From: Bacteroidales bacterium
Lineage (GTDB): Bacteria; Bacteroidota; Bacteroidia; Bacteroidales; Lentimicrobiaceae
NCBI GenBank assembly: GCA_022837485.1
Contig: JALHHH010000039.1
Span: 1 to 25,583, forward strand
DNA: 25,583 nucleotides
Reading direction: 5' to 3'
Shown: positions 7,847-16,684 of the stretch, in pieces
How the letters are laid out: every line of letters starts with the position of its first letter
How positions within the stretch are numbered: position 1 is the stretch's first letter
Notes under the pieces: generated by a model
What the model was told of the DNA's origin: nothing
What the model saw: only the letters and a program-made list of their open reading frames with translations
Database searches by the model: none
Translations under genes and position numbers: made by a program

Positions 7847-10405
7847 ATGTATTCAAACCGTCTGAGGAAATCCGGAAGCTTTTTACTTTTCATTGCTTTT
7901 CTATTATGTGCGTACGGACTTTCGGCTCAGGAGTTTGGCGAGGTGCACGGCCGGATTTCGGACGAGAAAAACCTGCCTTTGGGACTGGTTAATATATACA
8001 TACAGGGGATTCCCGGCGGAGCCGTTTCAAAGCCCGACGGACAATACGTGCTGAAGGTGCCGGCAGCAAGGGAGGTGCAGCTTATTATTTCTTCCGTTGG
8101 TTATCAGAGTGAAAGCGTACATGTAAAACTGGAGGCCGGTGAACGCCTCGAGCTTAACCGGCGTTTGAAAGAAGCTACCACAGTTCTGCCCGATTTCGTG
8201 GTGGAAGACCGGCAGATCCGTTCGGGTTCACTCAGTCCCATCGACCCCCGCCTTGCTGCACAGATACCTAGCGCAAGCGGAGGGGTGGAGGCTCTGATCA
8301 AAACCCTGCCAGGCGTTTCCAGCAATAACGAATTAAGTTCGCAATATTCCGTCAGGGGAGGCAATTACGACGAAAATCTGGTGTATGTCAACGACGTGGA
8401 AATCTACAAACCGTTCCTCGTTCGATCCGGTCAGCAGGAAGGATTGAGTTTTCTGAATTCCGACCTGGTGGCATCCATTCTGTTCTCGGCGGGCGGTTTT
8501 GAAAGCCGCTACGGCGATAAGATGTCGTCGGTTCTCGATATCCGTTACAAACGGCCTACCGTAACTGCCGGTTCGGTAAGCGCCAGTCTCCTGGGTGGAT
8601 CTATGCACCTCGAAGGCTCCACGCGCGACCGCAGACTTATGTACCTGATGGGCTTCCGCCAGAAATCCAACGCCTACATTCTTAAAGGACTCGAAACCAA
8701 AGGAGATTATAAACCGTCGTTTACCGATCTTCAGGGAATGGTTATGTTCGAGCCGAATCCAAGGTTGGAGTTCTCGCTGATGGGTAACTATGCCCGAAAT
8801 TCGTACAATCTGGTTCCTTCGAGCCGTACCACCAGCTTCGGAACCATCAACGAAGCCCTGCAATTGCGGGTGTATTTCGACGGCAAGGAAGTCGACCGCT
8901 TTGTGAATTACATGGGAGCCTTCACCACCACCTTTAAACCGGTGAAGGATGTGTCGCTGAAGTTCACCCTTTCGGCATTTCAAACCATTGAAAGCGAAAC
9001 CTTCGACATTTTGGGGGCATACTGGATAGGAGAGCTTGAAACCGACCAGGGCAGCGAAACTTTCGGACAGGCGCTTGAGGCCCGTGATGTGGGCAGTTAC
9101 CTCCATCACGCCCGCAACTACCTGGATGCCACGGTTCGCAGTGCAGAGCACAGAGGCGCCTGGTACAATGATAATTCAACCTTGTTATGGGGTGCCAAAT
9201 ACCAGCACGAAGCAGTAAACGACCGTTTGAATGAATGGACAATGATTGATTCCGCTGGTTTTACCCTTCCATATTCAGGAGGTATTCCCGGTTCTGCCGG
9301 CAATCAGAGCGATGTTATCCTTAAGGATGTCCTGCGGACTACCATCACTCTTGAATCAAACCGTTTTTCGGGGTTTGTCCAGAATTCATGGGAACTGGCC
9401 AACCACAAGGGATTATGGGGTATTAGTGCGGGAGCCAGAGCCAGTTACTGGGACCTGAACCGGCAATTTCTGATCAGTCCGAGAGGATCCGTTTCCTATA
9501 AGCCATACTGGAAAACGGATATTCTTTTCCGGCTTTCGTCGGGATTATATTACCAGCCGCCATTTTACCGTGAGCTTCGTGCCCCCGAAGGAACCATCAA
9601 CCGCGAACTTAAAGCACAGTCGTCTCTTCATTTTGTTGCAGCCTCCGATTTGAATTTCAAGGCCTGGGGCAGACCGTTCAAGTTCGTGGCCGAGGCTTAT
9701 TACAAGTACCTGAGCAACCTGGTGCCGTACGATGTGGATAATGTCAGGATTCGCTATTTTGCCACCAACAGTGCCGAAGGCTATGCTACCGGCCTTGATC
9801 TCAAGGTTAACGGAGAATTTGTAAAGGGGGTCGAGTCCTGGGCAAGTCTATCGCTTATGCAAACACGCGAAGATATTGAAGGGGATGTTTATGTCGATTA
9901 TTATAATGCTGCCGGTGAGCGTATTATCCCTGGCTATACCAGCGATGCGGTTATTGCCGACAGCGTAATCTCTGAGCGTGGATTTATGCCTCGCCCAACG
10001 GATCAGCGTATGAGTTTCGCCCTCTTCTTTCAGGATTACCTACCGCGTAATCCCACGTATAAAATGCACTTGAATCTGCTCTTTGGTACAGGACTTCCTT
10101 ACAGTCCCCCGGGTGTGACCAGAGCTCGCAATGCACAGCGAATGCCATCGTTCAGACGCGTTGATATTGGCTTTTCAAAACAAATAATCGGCGAATCCGG
10201 CCGGCCGCCAAGGGCTGACGGGCGTAGCCGCAAGTCGCTGAAACATGTCCGAAATATCTGGATCAGTGCGGAAGTGCTTAATCTGTTGCAGGTAAACAAT
10301 ACCATCTCCTATATCTGGGTACGCGATGTGAATAACCGTCAGTATGGTGTACCGAATTACCTGACCCCACGCCAGTTAAATCTGAAGCTCTCGGTGGAAT
10401 TTTAG
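7847..10405 (+). CDS. TonB-dependent outer membrane receptor
   Basis: Counted from ATG 7847 the protein has 852 residues. It has a signal peptide ending in AYGLSAQ, a CarboxypepD_reg-like domain (about 25-110, GEVHGRISDEKNLPLGLVNIY split over the first strands), a TonB plug domain (about 120-235, containing SQYSVRGGNYDENLVYVNDV and the FSAGGFESRYGDKMSSVLDI region), and a long barrel rich in alternating aromatic strands, ending in LNLKLSVEF with a terminal Phe as expected for outer membrane barrels. TonB-dependent receptors import large or scarce substrates using ExbBD-TonB energy. No SusD-like partner or sugar-degradation enzyme is nearby, so this is not a clear polysaccharide utilisation locus; the ligand is unknown. 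ATG 7847 is preferred over the upstream frame opening at 7808, which overlaps the preceding gene and would mask the signal peptide. Confidence 0.92.
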   Translation: MYSNRLRKSGSFLLFIAFLLCAYGLSAQEFGEVHGRISDEKNLPLGLVNIYIQGIPGGAVSKPDGQYVLKVPAAREVQLIISSVGYQSESVHVKLEAGERLELNRRLKEATTVLPDFVVEDRQIRSGSLSPIDPRLAAQIPSASGGVEALIKTLPGVSSNNELSSQYSVRGGNYDENLVYVNDVEIYKPFLVRSGQQEGLSFLNSDLVASILFSAGGFESRYGDKMSSVLDIRYKRPTVTAGSVSASLLGGSMHLEGSTRDRRLMYLMGFRQKSNAYILKGLETKGDYKPSFTDLQGMVMFEPNPRLEFSLMGNYARNSYNLVPSSRTTSFGTINEALQLRVYFDGKEVDRFVNYMGAFTTTFKPVKDVSLKFTLSAFQTIESETFDILGAYWIGELETDQGSETFGQALEARDVGSYLHHARNYLDATVRSAEHRGAWYNDNSTLLWGAKYQHEAVNDRLNEWTMIDSAGFTLPYSGGIPGSAGNQSDVILKDVLRTTITLESNRFSGFVQNSWELANHKGLWGISAGARASYWDLNRQFLISPRGSVSYKPYWKTDILFRLSSGLYYQPPFYRELRAPEGTINRELKAQSSLHFVAASDLNFKAWGRPFKFVAEAYYKYLSNLVPYDVDNVRIRYFATNSAEGYATGLDLKVNGEFVKGVESWASLSLMQTREDIEGDVYVDYYNAAGERIIPGYTSDAVIADSVISERGFMPRPTDQRMSFALFFQDYLPRNPTYKMHLNLLFGTGLPYSPPGVTRARNAQRMPSFRRVDIGFSKQIIGESGRPPRADGRSRKSLKHVRNIWISAEVLNLLQVNNTISYIWVRDVNNRQYGVPNYLTPRQLNLKLSVEF

Positions 10406-10483
10406 TTCGATTTTCTGAAATCCTTATCCCGCAAGGGATTCCGTAACGACTCCTGCCTTCTGTTAAACAAAGTGTGTAAAATC

Positions 10484-10512
10484 TTGTTATTTATAATGAA
10501 TCTAAATAACAA
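10484..10512. promoter_or_regulatory. Inverted repeat upstream of sod, with a PerR/Fur-like core
   Basis: A perfect 10-bp inverted repeat, TTGTTATTTA (10484-10493) and TAAATAACAA (10503-10512), is separated by 9 nt. Inside it, 10491-10505 reads TTATAATGAATCTAA, which agrees with the B. subtilis PerR box TTATAATnATTATAA at 12 of 14 defined positions. It lies 43 nt before the superoxide dismutase start. A peroxide- or metal-responsive operator is an inference; the region is AT-rich and such a match can occur by chance. Confidence 0.35.
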
Positions 10513-10542
10513 AAAATTAACAATTTACATAACCCAAATTAC

Positions 10543-10548
10543 AGGAGG
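10543..10548 (+). promoter_or_regulatory. Strong Shine-Dalgarno sequence of sod
   Basis: CAGGAGG precedes the ATG at 10555 with a 6-nt spacer. Strong Shine-Dalgarno sites are uncommon in Bacteroidota, and the other genes here mostly lack one, so this suggests efficient translation of this superoxide dismutase and settles its start. Confidence 0.6.
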
Positions 10549-10554
10549 ATAAAA

Positions 10555-11163
10555 ATGAACTTTGAATTTCCCGCACTGCCCTATGCTTACGATGCACTGG
10601 AACCCCACATCGACAAAATGACCATGGAGATACACCATACAAAGCATCACCGGGCATATTTCGACAAATTTATTGCTGCTATCAAAGGTACAGATCTGGA
10701 AAACAAGGGTCTGGATGAGATATTTGCCGGAGTGAGTAAAGCTTCGGTAGCGGTTCGCAACAACGGAGGCGGATTTTACAACCACAATCTTTTCTGGGAA
10801 GTGCTCAGTCCCAATGGAGGAGGCGCTCCTTCAGGCAAGCTGGCAGATGCCATTAACAGCAATTTCGGGTCGCTGGATGATTTCAAGGCCAGATTCAACG
10901 ATGCAGCAGCCAATCGTTTCGGCAGCGGCTGGGCATGGCTGATCGTAAAGGCCGACAAGAGTCTGGCAGTTACCTCAACCCCCAATCAGGATAATCCGCT
11001 GATGGATGTTAACGATGTTCACGGAAGGCCGATTCTTGGGCTGGATGTATGGGAACATGCCTATTACCTTAAATATCAGAACCGCAGACCCGATTATATT
11101 GGTGCCTTCTGGAATCTGATCAACTGGGAAAAAGTTGCCGAGAATTACGAAAAGGCTTTGTAA
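10555..11163 (+). CDS. sodA: Superoxide dismutase, Fe/Mn family (cytosolic)
   Basis: This 202-residue enzyme converts superoxide to oxygen and hydrogen peroxide. The four metal ligands of the family are present: His27 (MEIHHTKHH), His77 (GGGFYNHNLFW), Asp164 and His168 (GLDVWEHAYY). The second-shell pattern is Gly at the site where Fe-type enzymes carry Gln, and Gln145 in TPNQDNPLM, which is the Mn-type or cambialistic arrangement; metal use is inferred from that. There is no signal peptide, so it acts in the cytosol. The length matches the family. It is followed 85 nt later by a second, exported superoxide dismutase. Confidence 0.95.
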   Translation: MNFEFPALPYAYDALEPHIDKMTMEIHHTKHHRAYFDKFIAAIKGTDLENKGLDEIFAGVSKASVAVRNNGGGFYNHNLFWEVLSPNGGGAPSGKLADAINSNFGSLDDFKARFNDAAANRFGSGWAWLIVKADKSLAVTSTPNQDNPLMDVNDVHGRPILGLDVWEHAYYLKYQNRRPDYIGAFWNLINWEKVAENYEKAL

Positions 11164-11194
11164 CTACGACTTTTTCAGTTGTTAAGTGTTGTAT

Positions 11195-11229
11195 GATATG
11201 CCGGAAGAGTAATTTCCGGCATATCTTTA
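11195..11229 (+). terminator. Hairpin between the two superoxide dismutase genes
   Basis: A perfect 12-bp stem (GATATGCCGGAA 11195-11206 / TTCCGGCATATC 11214-11225) with a 7-nt loop is followed by only TTTAA. The short T run suggests a weak terminator that may let some transcription into the second gene. It ends about 20 nt before that gene's start. Confidence 0.6.
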
Positions 11230-11248
11230 ATCAAAATAAACCAAAAAA

Positions 11249-12082
11249 ATGAAGAAGATAAGTATTTTGATGTCGTTGATTGCCGCAGGAATGCTGGCGG
11301 TTGCCCCGGCAGTAGCCCAGAAAGCAGAATCAAATAAAGCTAAAACAGTGAAGACTGCAGTTAAGGGAACGCCTGTTCCGGCGATTGGAACTGCTTCACA
11401 GGTAAAAGAGCTCCCCGCAGAATTGTCGTTTTGGATGACACCGGCTGCAAAGCTCACCTTTCCTGCTCTTCCATACAGTTATAACGCTTTATCGGATGTA
11501 ATTGACAGCCTGACGGTGGCCATTCATTACGACAGGCATCACCGTGCGTATTACACAAATTTTATCAAAGCCATTGAAGGAACGGGGATGGAAGCACTGA
11601 GTATTTATGAGATATTCAATAAGATGTCGGAATTACCGGTGTCTGTCCGTAACAATGGCGGAGGTTTTTATAACCATGTAGTTTACTGGCAAAATCTTAC
11701 TCCTGGTGGTGGATTGCAACCAGCTGGCCTACTGGCAGAAGGTATTACAAAAGCATTTGGCAGTTATGAAGCTTTTATTACCCGTTTTGCAGATGCGGCT
11801 AAAACGAGGTTTGGCAGCGGCTGGGCCTGGCTTGCGGTGGATTTTAAAACCGGTGAATTATTTGTTACCTCAACCGCCAATCAGGACAATCCACTTATGA
11901 ATACTTCGGAGCGGCGTGGTTTTCCCATTTTGGGAATTGACGTGTGGGAACATGCGTATTATCTGAAATACCAGAATAAGCGTGCCGATTACGTTGAATC
12001 GTTTGGCAAGATAATAAACTGGAAAGACGTTGAAGCCCGATACCAGTATTATCTTCAGGCAAAGGAAAACTTCCTGAATTAA
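11249..12082 (+). CDS. Exported superoxide dismutase, Fe/Mn family
   Basis: This 277-residue protein has a signal peptide (MKKISILMSLIAAGMLAVAP then AVAQ; likely cut after Ala23), a linker of about 45 residues rich in Lys, Thr and Pro, and a complete superoxide dismutase domain from about residue 69. The metal ligands are His93, His143, Asp231 and His235, and Gln212 (TANQDNPLM) marks the Mn-type or cambialistic pattern. It should act in the periplasm or on the envelope. It shares long identical stretches with the upstream cytosolic enzyme (SVRNNGGGFYNH differs only at the first residue; DVWEHAYYLKYQN is identical), so the pair probably arose by duplication or from close relatives. No lipobox Cys follows the signal peptide. 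No promoter box was seen; expression may come by read-through. Confidence 0.92.
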   Translation: MKKISILMSLIAAGMLAVAPAVAQKAESNKAKTVKTAVKGTPVPAIGTASQVKELPAELSFWMTPAAKLTFPALPYSYNALSDVIDSLTVAIHYDRHHRAYYTNFIKAIEGTGMEALSIYEIFNKMSELPVSVRNNGGGFYNHVVYWQNLTPGGGLQPAGLLAEGITKAFGSYEAFITRFADAAKTRFGSGWAWLAVDFKTGELFVTSTANQDNPLMNTSERRGFPILGIDVWEHAYYLKYQNKRADYVESFGKIINWKDVEARYQYYLQAKENFLN

Positions 12083-12098
12083 TTTTACATAAATAAAG

Positions 12099-12132
12099 AG
12101 AGAGGCTGTTCGTTAAACCGGGCAGCCTCTCT
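12099..12132. terminator. Bidirectional terminator between the exported SOD gene and infB
   Basis: A perfect 10-bp stem (AGAGAGGCTG 12099-12108 / CAGCCTCTCT 12123-12132) with a 14-nt loop lies between two convergent genes. On the plus strand TTCGTT follows; on the minus strand CTTTATTT follows. It can serve both genes. Confidence 0.7.
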
Positions 12133-12158
12133 TTCGTTATCACAGGTTTATCTAAACC

Positions 12159-15100
12159 TTAGAGTTTGCGTTTTATTTCCACTTCCTCGAATCCTTCAAT
12201 AATATCTTTAACCTTGATATCGTTGAAATTCTCGATGTTAAGTCCACATTCGTAGCCGGCCGAAACCTCTTTTACATCGTCTTTAAAACGTTTGAGTGAG
12301 CCGAGGTGACCGGTATAGATTACGATGCCGTCGCGAATGATACGGATGCGGGTATTCCGGTGGATTTTGCCATCGAGGACCATACATCCGGCAATGGTTC
12401 CCACCTTTGTAATCCTGAATGTATCCCTGACTTCGAGGTTACACACGATTTTTTCTTCAATATCCGGTGAAAGCATACCTTCGATAGCGGCTTTAATTTC
12501 GTTGATTGCCGTGTAGATGATGGAGTATGACCGGATATCGATCTGCTCCTGCTCGGCGAGTTTGCGTGCGCCGAGTGAGGGGCGTACCTGGAATCCGATG
12601 ATAACGGCATTGGAGGCTGAAGCAAGCAGAACATCGCTTTCGGTGATGGCTCCCACCGATTTGTGAATAATATTCACCTGAACTTCCTGGGTTGAAAGTT
12701 TCAGTAATGAATCGGAGAGTGCTTCCACGGAACCGTCGACGTCGGCTTTAACGATAATGTTAAGCTCTTTGAAGTCGCCGATAGCAATGCGTCGTCCGAT
12801 TTCGTCGAGGGTAATGTGTTTTTGTGTACGGATACCCTGTTCGCGCTGCAGTTGCTGGCGTTTTGCCACGATATTTTTGGCATCCCTTTCGTCGGTCATT
12901 ACCTTGAAGGTGTCTCCGGCCTGTGGTGCTGCGTTCAGGCCGAGCATAAGCAGGGGGGTACTTGGTCCGGCTTCCTTTATGGATTGGTTTCTTTCGTTGT
13001 ACATGGCCTTTACCCTGCCTATGGTAGTACCTGCCATTACCAGGTCGCCGGTTCTGAGGGTTCCGGCCTGAACCAGAATTTTGGCAACGTAACCACGGCC
13101 CTTGTCGAGCGATGACTCAAGGATGGTTCCATGAGCGTGCTTTTTAGAATTGGCTTTCAGGTCAAGCATTTCAGCTTCAAGCAATACTTTTTCGAGCAAA
13201 AGCTCTACATTTAAACCCTTTTTTGCTGAAATTTCCTGACTTTGATATTTGCCGCCCCAGTCTTCTACAAGAATATTGCGCTTTGAGAGCTCTTCCCTGA
13301 TCTTTTCCGGATTGGCGTTGGGTTTATCAATTTTATTGATTGCAAATACGATGGGTACACCGGCAGCCTGCGCGTGGTTGATTGCTTCCACGGTCTGGGG
13401 CATAACGGTGTCGTCGGCTGCGATCACGATGATTACAATATCGGTAATTTTTGCACCGCGGGCACGCATAGCTGTAAAAGCTTCATGACCTGGGGTGTCG
13501 AGGAAGGTAATTTTCTTTCCGCTTTCCAGCTTCACCTCGTAAGCACCGATATGCTGGGTAATGCCGCCTGCTTCACCGGCAATCACGTTACTATGCCTGA
13601 TATAGTCGAGCAGCGAGGTCTTTCCGTGGTCAACGTGTCCCATTACCGTAACGATGGGAGCGCGGGGTTCAAGATCTTCCGGCAGGTCTTCCTCTTCTGC
13701 TTCCATGGCGGCTTCAGCATCTTCCAGGCCTACGAACTTCACGGTAAATCCAAACTCATCGGCAACCACAACAATAGTTTCCGCATCGAGGCGCTGATTG
13801 ATGGAAACAAAAAGTCCGAGCGACAGGCAGGTTGAAATAATCTGGTTCACGGGTACATTCATAAGCGAAGCCAGTTCGTTGGCCGTAACAAATTCGGCAA
13901 CGGTAATGGTTTTGAGATCCTCTTCGCGCTTCATGGCTTCTTCTGCCATCATCTGGCTGGCCATGCTGCGTTTTTCGCGACGGTGTTTGGAAGCTTTTGA
14001 TTTACCTCCGGCACTCAAACGCTGAAGGGTTTCCTTGATCTGCTTCTGGATTTCTTCCGGGGTAAGTTCCACCTTCGGAGCTTCACGACGGCCGCCTTTT
14101 TTATCGCGTGGAGGCCTGCTTCGCTGGGGAGCACTTCCTCTTTCGGTTTGATTTGCCGATGTATCCGTAACGCCTTCACCTGCCGGCGTGCCTTCGCTTT
14201 TCTTAATGCGTTTGCGTTTTTTCTTCTTCGACTTCATCGACTCATCCGAAGACGATGCAACGGGCTTTTTGGGTTCCGGTTTCCGGGGTTCCGGAAGCTT
14301 CATGGTTCCCAAAATGGTGGGGCCTTCGAGTTTTCTTACTTCCGTCCTGAGGAAGTTTGATTCTTTTTCTGCAGGAACGGGAGTTTCGGGTTTAACTTCG
14401 GTTTCTGCCGGAACAGGTTCTGCCGGAGCTGGTTTTACTTCTTCCTTATCTATAACCGGTGATACTGTCTCAGCAATGGCTGAAGGCTCTTGTTCAACCG
14501 GAGCAGCTTCTGTAACAGGTTTGTCGGGTTTCGCTTTTGGCGTTTCTTTTTTCTTTGACTTTTTCTGTGAAGGTTTGTGAATGGTATCGAGGTCGATTTT
14601 CCCGAGTACCTTCAGAGTTCCGGATTGAGCAGTGGCATCGGCAGCTTCTCCGGCCGGGGCAGTTCCGGCTGTTTCTTCTTTTGCTTCTGCATTAGCGTCT
14701 TCTTCACCAGCTTCGGGCTGAATTTTTTTAGTTGCCTCTTCTGCATCGGGAGCCGGAGCATGTTCAGGTTCAGCCGGTTTTTCAGCTTCGGGTTCCGGAG
14801 CGGTTTTCGCAATTTCAGAAACAGGTTCGGCTTCTTTTTCGGCCGTCTTTGTTTCAGCTGCTTCCGGGGCAGGGGCGGAGGCTTCACTTACATGGGGACT
14901 GGCCGGATGTTCGGTTTTTTCTTCCCGGGAAGTTTTGGTTTTTGAAACGGTTTCAGCTTCAATGGGAACATTGCGGATGAACAGATCTTCACGATTGGAT
15001 TCAGGTTCGAAATCAAACTCCTCGTCCTGTACCTGACGCTTGTCCGAAATGGTAATGGTCTTGTGCTGCGTATATTCGAGCTCAATCTTTTTAGAGACCT

Positions 15101-15287
15101 CCTTAACGGTTTTCTCTGACTGATACTCCTTCATCAGCAGGGCATAAGCATCAGGAGAAAGTTTCGTGTTGGCATTATTGTCGATCTTAATTCCTTTTTT
15201 GTGAAGGAATTCGACAATGGTATTCATACCCACATTAAACTCCTGTGCTGCTTTACCAAGTCGTATGGTCTTAGTTACTTCTGACAT
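12159..15287 (-). CDS. infB: Translation initiation factor IF-2
   Basis: This 1042-residue GTPase places initiator tRNA on the 30S subunit and promotes subunit joining. It opens with the IF2 N-terminal helical domain (MSEVTKTIRLGKAAQEFNVG), then a long Ala/Glu/Pro/Lys-rich linker (about 100-400), a Lys/Arg-rich stretch (KSKKKKRKRIKKSEG), and a second IF2_N domain. The G domain starts near 543: GHVDHGKT at 550-557, GGITQHIGAYEV, DTPGHEAF, NKID and the SAK-type G5. Elongation-factor-like domains 2-4 complete the C-terminus. The frame is open 45 codons further upstream and overlaps nusA, but only ATG 15287 gives the conserved start. It is the last gene of rimP-nusA-infB; the gap after nusA is 127 nt. 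Confidence 0.97.
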   Translation of the reverse strand: MSEVTKTIRLGKAAQEFNVGMNTIVEFLHKKGIKIDNNANTKLSPDAYALLMKEYQSEKTVKEVSKKIELEYTQHKTITISDKRQVQDEEFDFEPESNREDLFIRNVPIEAETVSKTKTSREEKTEHPASPHVSEASAPAPEAAETKTAEKEAEPVSEIAKTAPEPEAEKPAEPEHAPAPDAEEATKKIQPEAGEEDANAEAKEETAGTAPAGEAADATAQSGTLKVLGKIDLDTIHKPSQKKSKKKETPKAKPDKPVTEAAPVEQEPSAIAETVSPVIDKEEVKPAPAEPVPAETEVKPETPVPAEKESNFLRTEVRKLEGPTILGTMKLPEPRKPEPKKPVASSSDESMKSKKKKRKRIKKSEGTPAGEGVTDTSANQTERGSAPQRSRPPRDKKGGRREAPKVELTPEEIQKQIKETLQRLSAGGKSKASKHRREKRSMASQMMAEEAMKREEDLKTITVAEFVTANELASLMNVPVNQIISTCLSLGLFVSINQRLDAETIVVVADEFGFTVKFVGLEDAEAAMEAEEEDLPEDLEPRAPIVTVMGHVDHGKTSLLDYIRHSNVIAGEAGGITQHIGAYEVKLESGKKITFLDTPGHEAFTAMRARGAKITDIVIIVIAADDTVMPQTVEAINHAQAAGVPIVFAINKIDKPNANPEKIREELSKRNILVEDWGGKYQSQEISAKKGLNVELLLEKVLLEAEMLDLKANSKKHAHGTILESSLDKGRGYVAKILVQAGTLRTGDLVMAGTTIGRVKAMYNERNQSIKEAGPSTPLLMLGLNAAPQAGDTFKVMTDERDAKNIVAKRQQLQREQGIRTQKHITLDEIGRRIAIGDFKELNIIVKADVDGSVEALSDSLLKLSTQEVQVNIIHKSVGAITESDVLLASASNAVIIGFQVRPSLGARKLAEQEQIDIRSYSIIYTAINEIKAAIEGMLSPDIEEKIVCNLEVRDTFRITKVGTIAGCMVLDGKIHRNTRIRIIRDGIVIYTGHLGSLKRFKDDVKEVSAGYECGLNIENFNDIKVKDIIEGFEEVEIKRKL

Positions 15288-15414
15288 ATTCTGTTCTGCT
15301 GTTAAATTCCGCTTCCTGCCGCGGATTTGCTGTAAAAATAAGCTAATTATGTTGTCCAAGCGCCGCGAGTTCCGTAAATAACTGTTTTTAACTGAGTTTT
15401 CCGGTATACCGGGA

Positions 15415-16650
15415 TTATTCAAATTCTGCTCTCAGGATTCTTACCACTTCCCGGATTGTCTCTTCCTCAAGGTCGGTTCTGTTAACCAGTTCCTCAACGC
15501 TTAAATCGAGAACACTGCGGGCTGTATCGCATCCGATGGTTTTCAGTTCATCGATGATCCACTGATCGATTTCATCGGTAAATTCCTGAAGATCCACATC
15601 TTCATTATCCACATCCGAATCGCGGTAAACGTCAATTTCGTATCCTGTCAAACGGCTGGCAAGTTTGATGTTGTAGCCGCCTTTGCCGATCGCAAGCGAA
15701 ACCTGGTCGGGTTTCATGTAAACATCGGCTCTTTTTTCGGCTTCATTGATGCTGATTGAGCTGATCTTAGCTGGGCTGAGAGCACGAGTAATGTATAGCG
15801 AAGGGTTGGAAGTGAAGTTGATAACGTCGATGTTTTCGTTGCGAAGCTCCCGTACGATGCCATGGATACGGGATCCTTTCATACCTACGCAAGCACCAAC
15901 CGGGTCGATGCGGTCGTCGTAACTTTCAACGGCGATTTTTGCGCGTTCTCCCGGAACCCTTACGATGTTTCGGATGGTTATGAGTCCGTCGTAGACTTCG
16001 GGAACTTCCGATTCGAAGAGTCGCTCAAGGAATGCGGGCGAGGTACGTGAAAGCACTATCACCGGGGTATTGTTGCGCATATCAACCTTTGAAACAACGG
16101 CTCTGATGGTGTCTCCCTTGCGGTAGAAATCGCTGGGGATCTGCTCCGAACGCGGGAGGGTCAACTCAATGTACTCGTCGTCGAGTACCAGAATCTCTTT
16201 TTTCCAAACCTGGTAAACTTCTCCGGTTATGATTTCGCCGATCTTCTCCTTGTATTTTTTGAAAATATTGTCTTTTTCGTATTCCTGTATTTTCGACATC
16301 AGATTCTGTCGGATCGTCAGGATTTCCCGCCTTCCGAAATCTTTCATCCGGATTTCTTCCGAAACCTCTTCGCCAACTTCGAAATCGGGTTCAATTTTGA
16401 TGGCTTCCGAATAAGCAATCTGTTTGTTGTCATCCTCCACGTCATTGTCTTCAACAATTTCCCTGTTGCGCCAGATTTCGAGGTCACCCTTGTCGATGTT
16501 CACGATGACGCTGAAGTTCTCATCCGAACCGTACTTTTTAATAAGCATATGCCTGAACACATCTTCAATGATGCGCATCATGGTTTCGCGGTCGATGTTC
16601 TTGAACTCCTTGAATTCGGAGAAGGTTTCAACTAAATTGATGTGTTCCAT
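15415..16650 (-). CDS. nusA: Transcription termination/antitermination factor NusA
   Basis: The 411-residue protein binds RNA polymerase and nascent RNA, controlling pausing, termination and antitermination. It has the NusA N-terminal domain (1-125, opening MEHINLVETFSEFKEFKNID), an S1 domain (about 130-200, IGEIITGEVYQVWKKEILV), and two KH domains. The first KH contains VGACVGMKGSRIHGIVREL and the second VSLAIGKGGYNIKLASRL, both with the GxxG loop. A helical acidic tail (about 345-411) resembles one helix-hairpin-helix repeat, shorter than the two AR-type repeats of the E. coli protein. It starts 34 nt after rimP ends, in the conserved rimP-nusA-infB order. Confidence 0.97.
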   Translation of the reverse strand: MEHINLVETFSEFKEFKNIDRETMMRIIEDVFRHMLIKKYGSDENFSVIVNIDKGDLEIWRNREIVEDNDVEDDNKQIAYSEAIKIEPDFEVGEEVSEEIRMKDFGRREILTIRQNLMSKIQEYEKDNIFKKYKEKIGEIITGEVYQVWKKEILVLDDEYIELTLPRSEQIPSDFYRKGDTIRAVVSKVDMRNNTPVIVLSRTSPAFLERLFESEVPEVYDGLITIRNIVRVPGERAKIAVESYDDRIDPVGACVGMKGSRIHGIVRELRNENIDVINFTSNPSLYITRALSPAKISSISINEAEKRADVYMKPDQVSLAIGKGGYNIKLASRLTGYEIDVYRDSDVDNEDVDLQEFTDEIDQWIIDELKTIGCDTARSVLDLSVEELVNRTDLEEETIREVVRILRAEFE

Positions 16651-16684
16651 TTTGGTTTACTATTCTGTTGAACGGGTGTGACTT

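Noticed and set aside
10425..10438. Small hairpin ATCCC-GCAA-GGGAT after the TonB receptor gene
   Set aside because: The stem is only 5 bp and no T run follows, so it is not convincing as a terminator.
14188..14945. Open plus-strand frames rich in Ser, Gly and Phe opposite infB
   Set aside because: They are antisense reflections of the low-complexity Ala/Glu/Pro/Lys linker of IF-2.
15288..15422. Upstream extension of the infB frame by 45 codons, overlapping nusA
   Set aside because: The conserved IF-2 start MSEVTKTIRLGKAAQEF begins at ATG 15287; the extension begins with TTG and has no family-like content.
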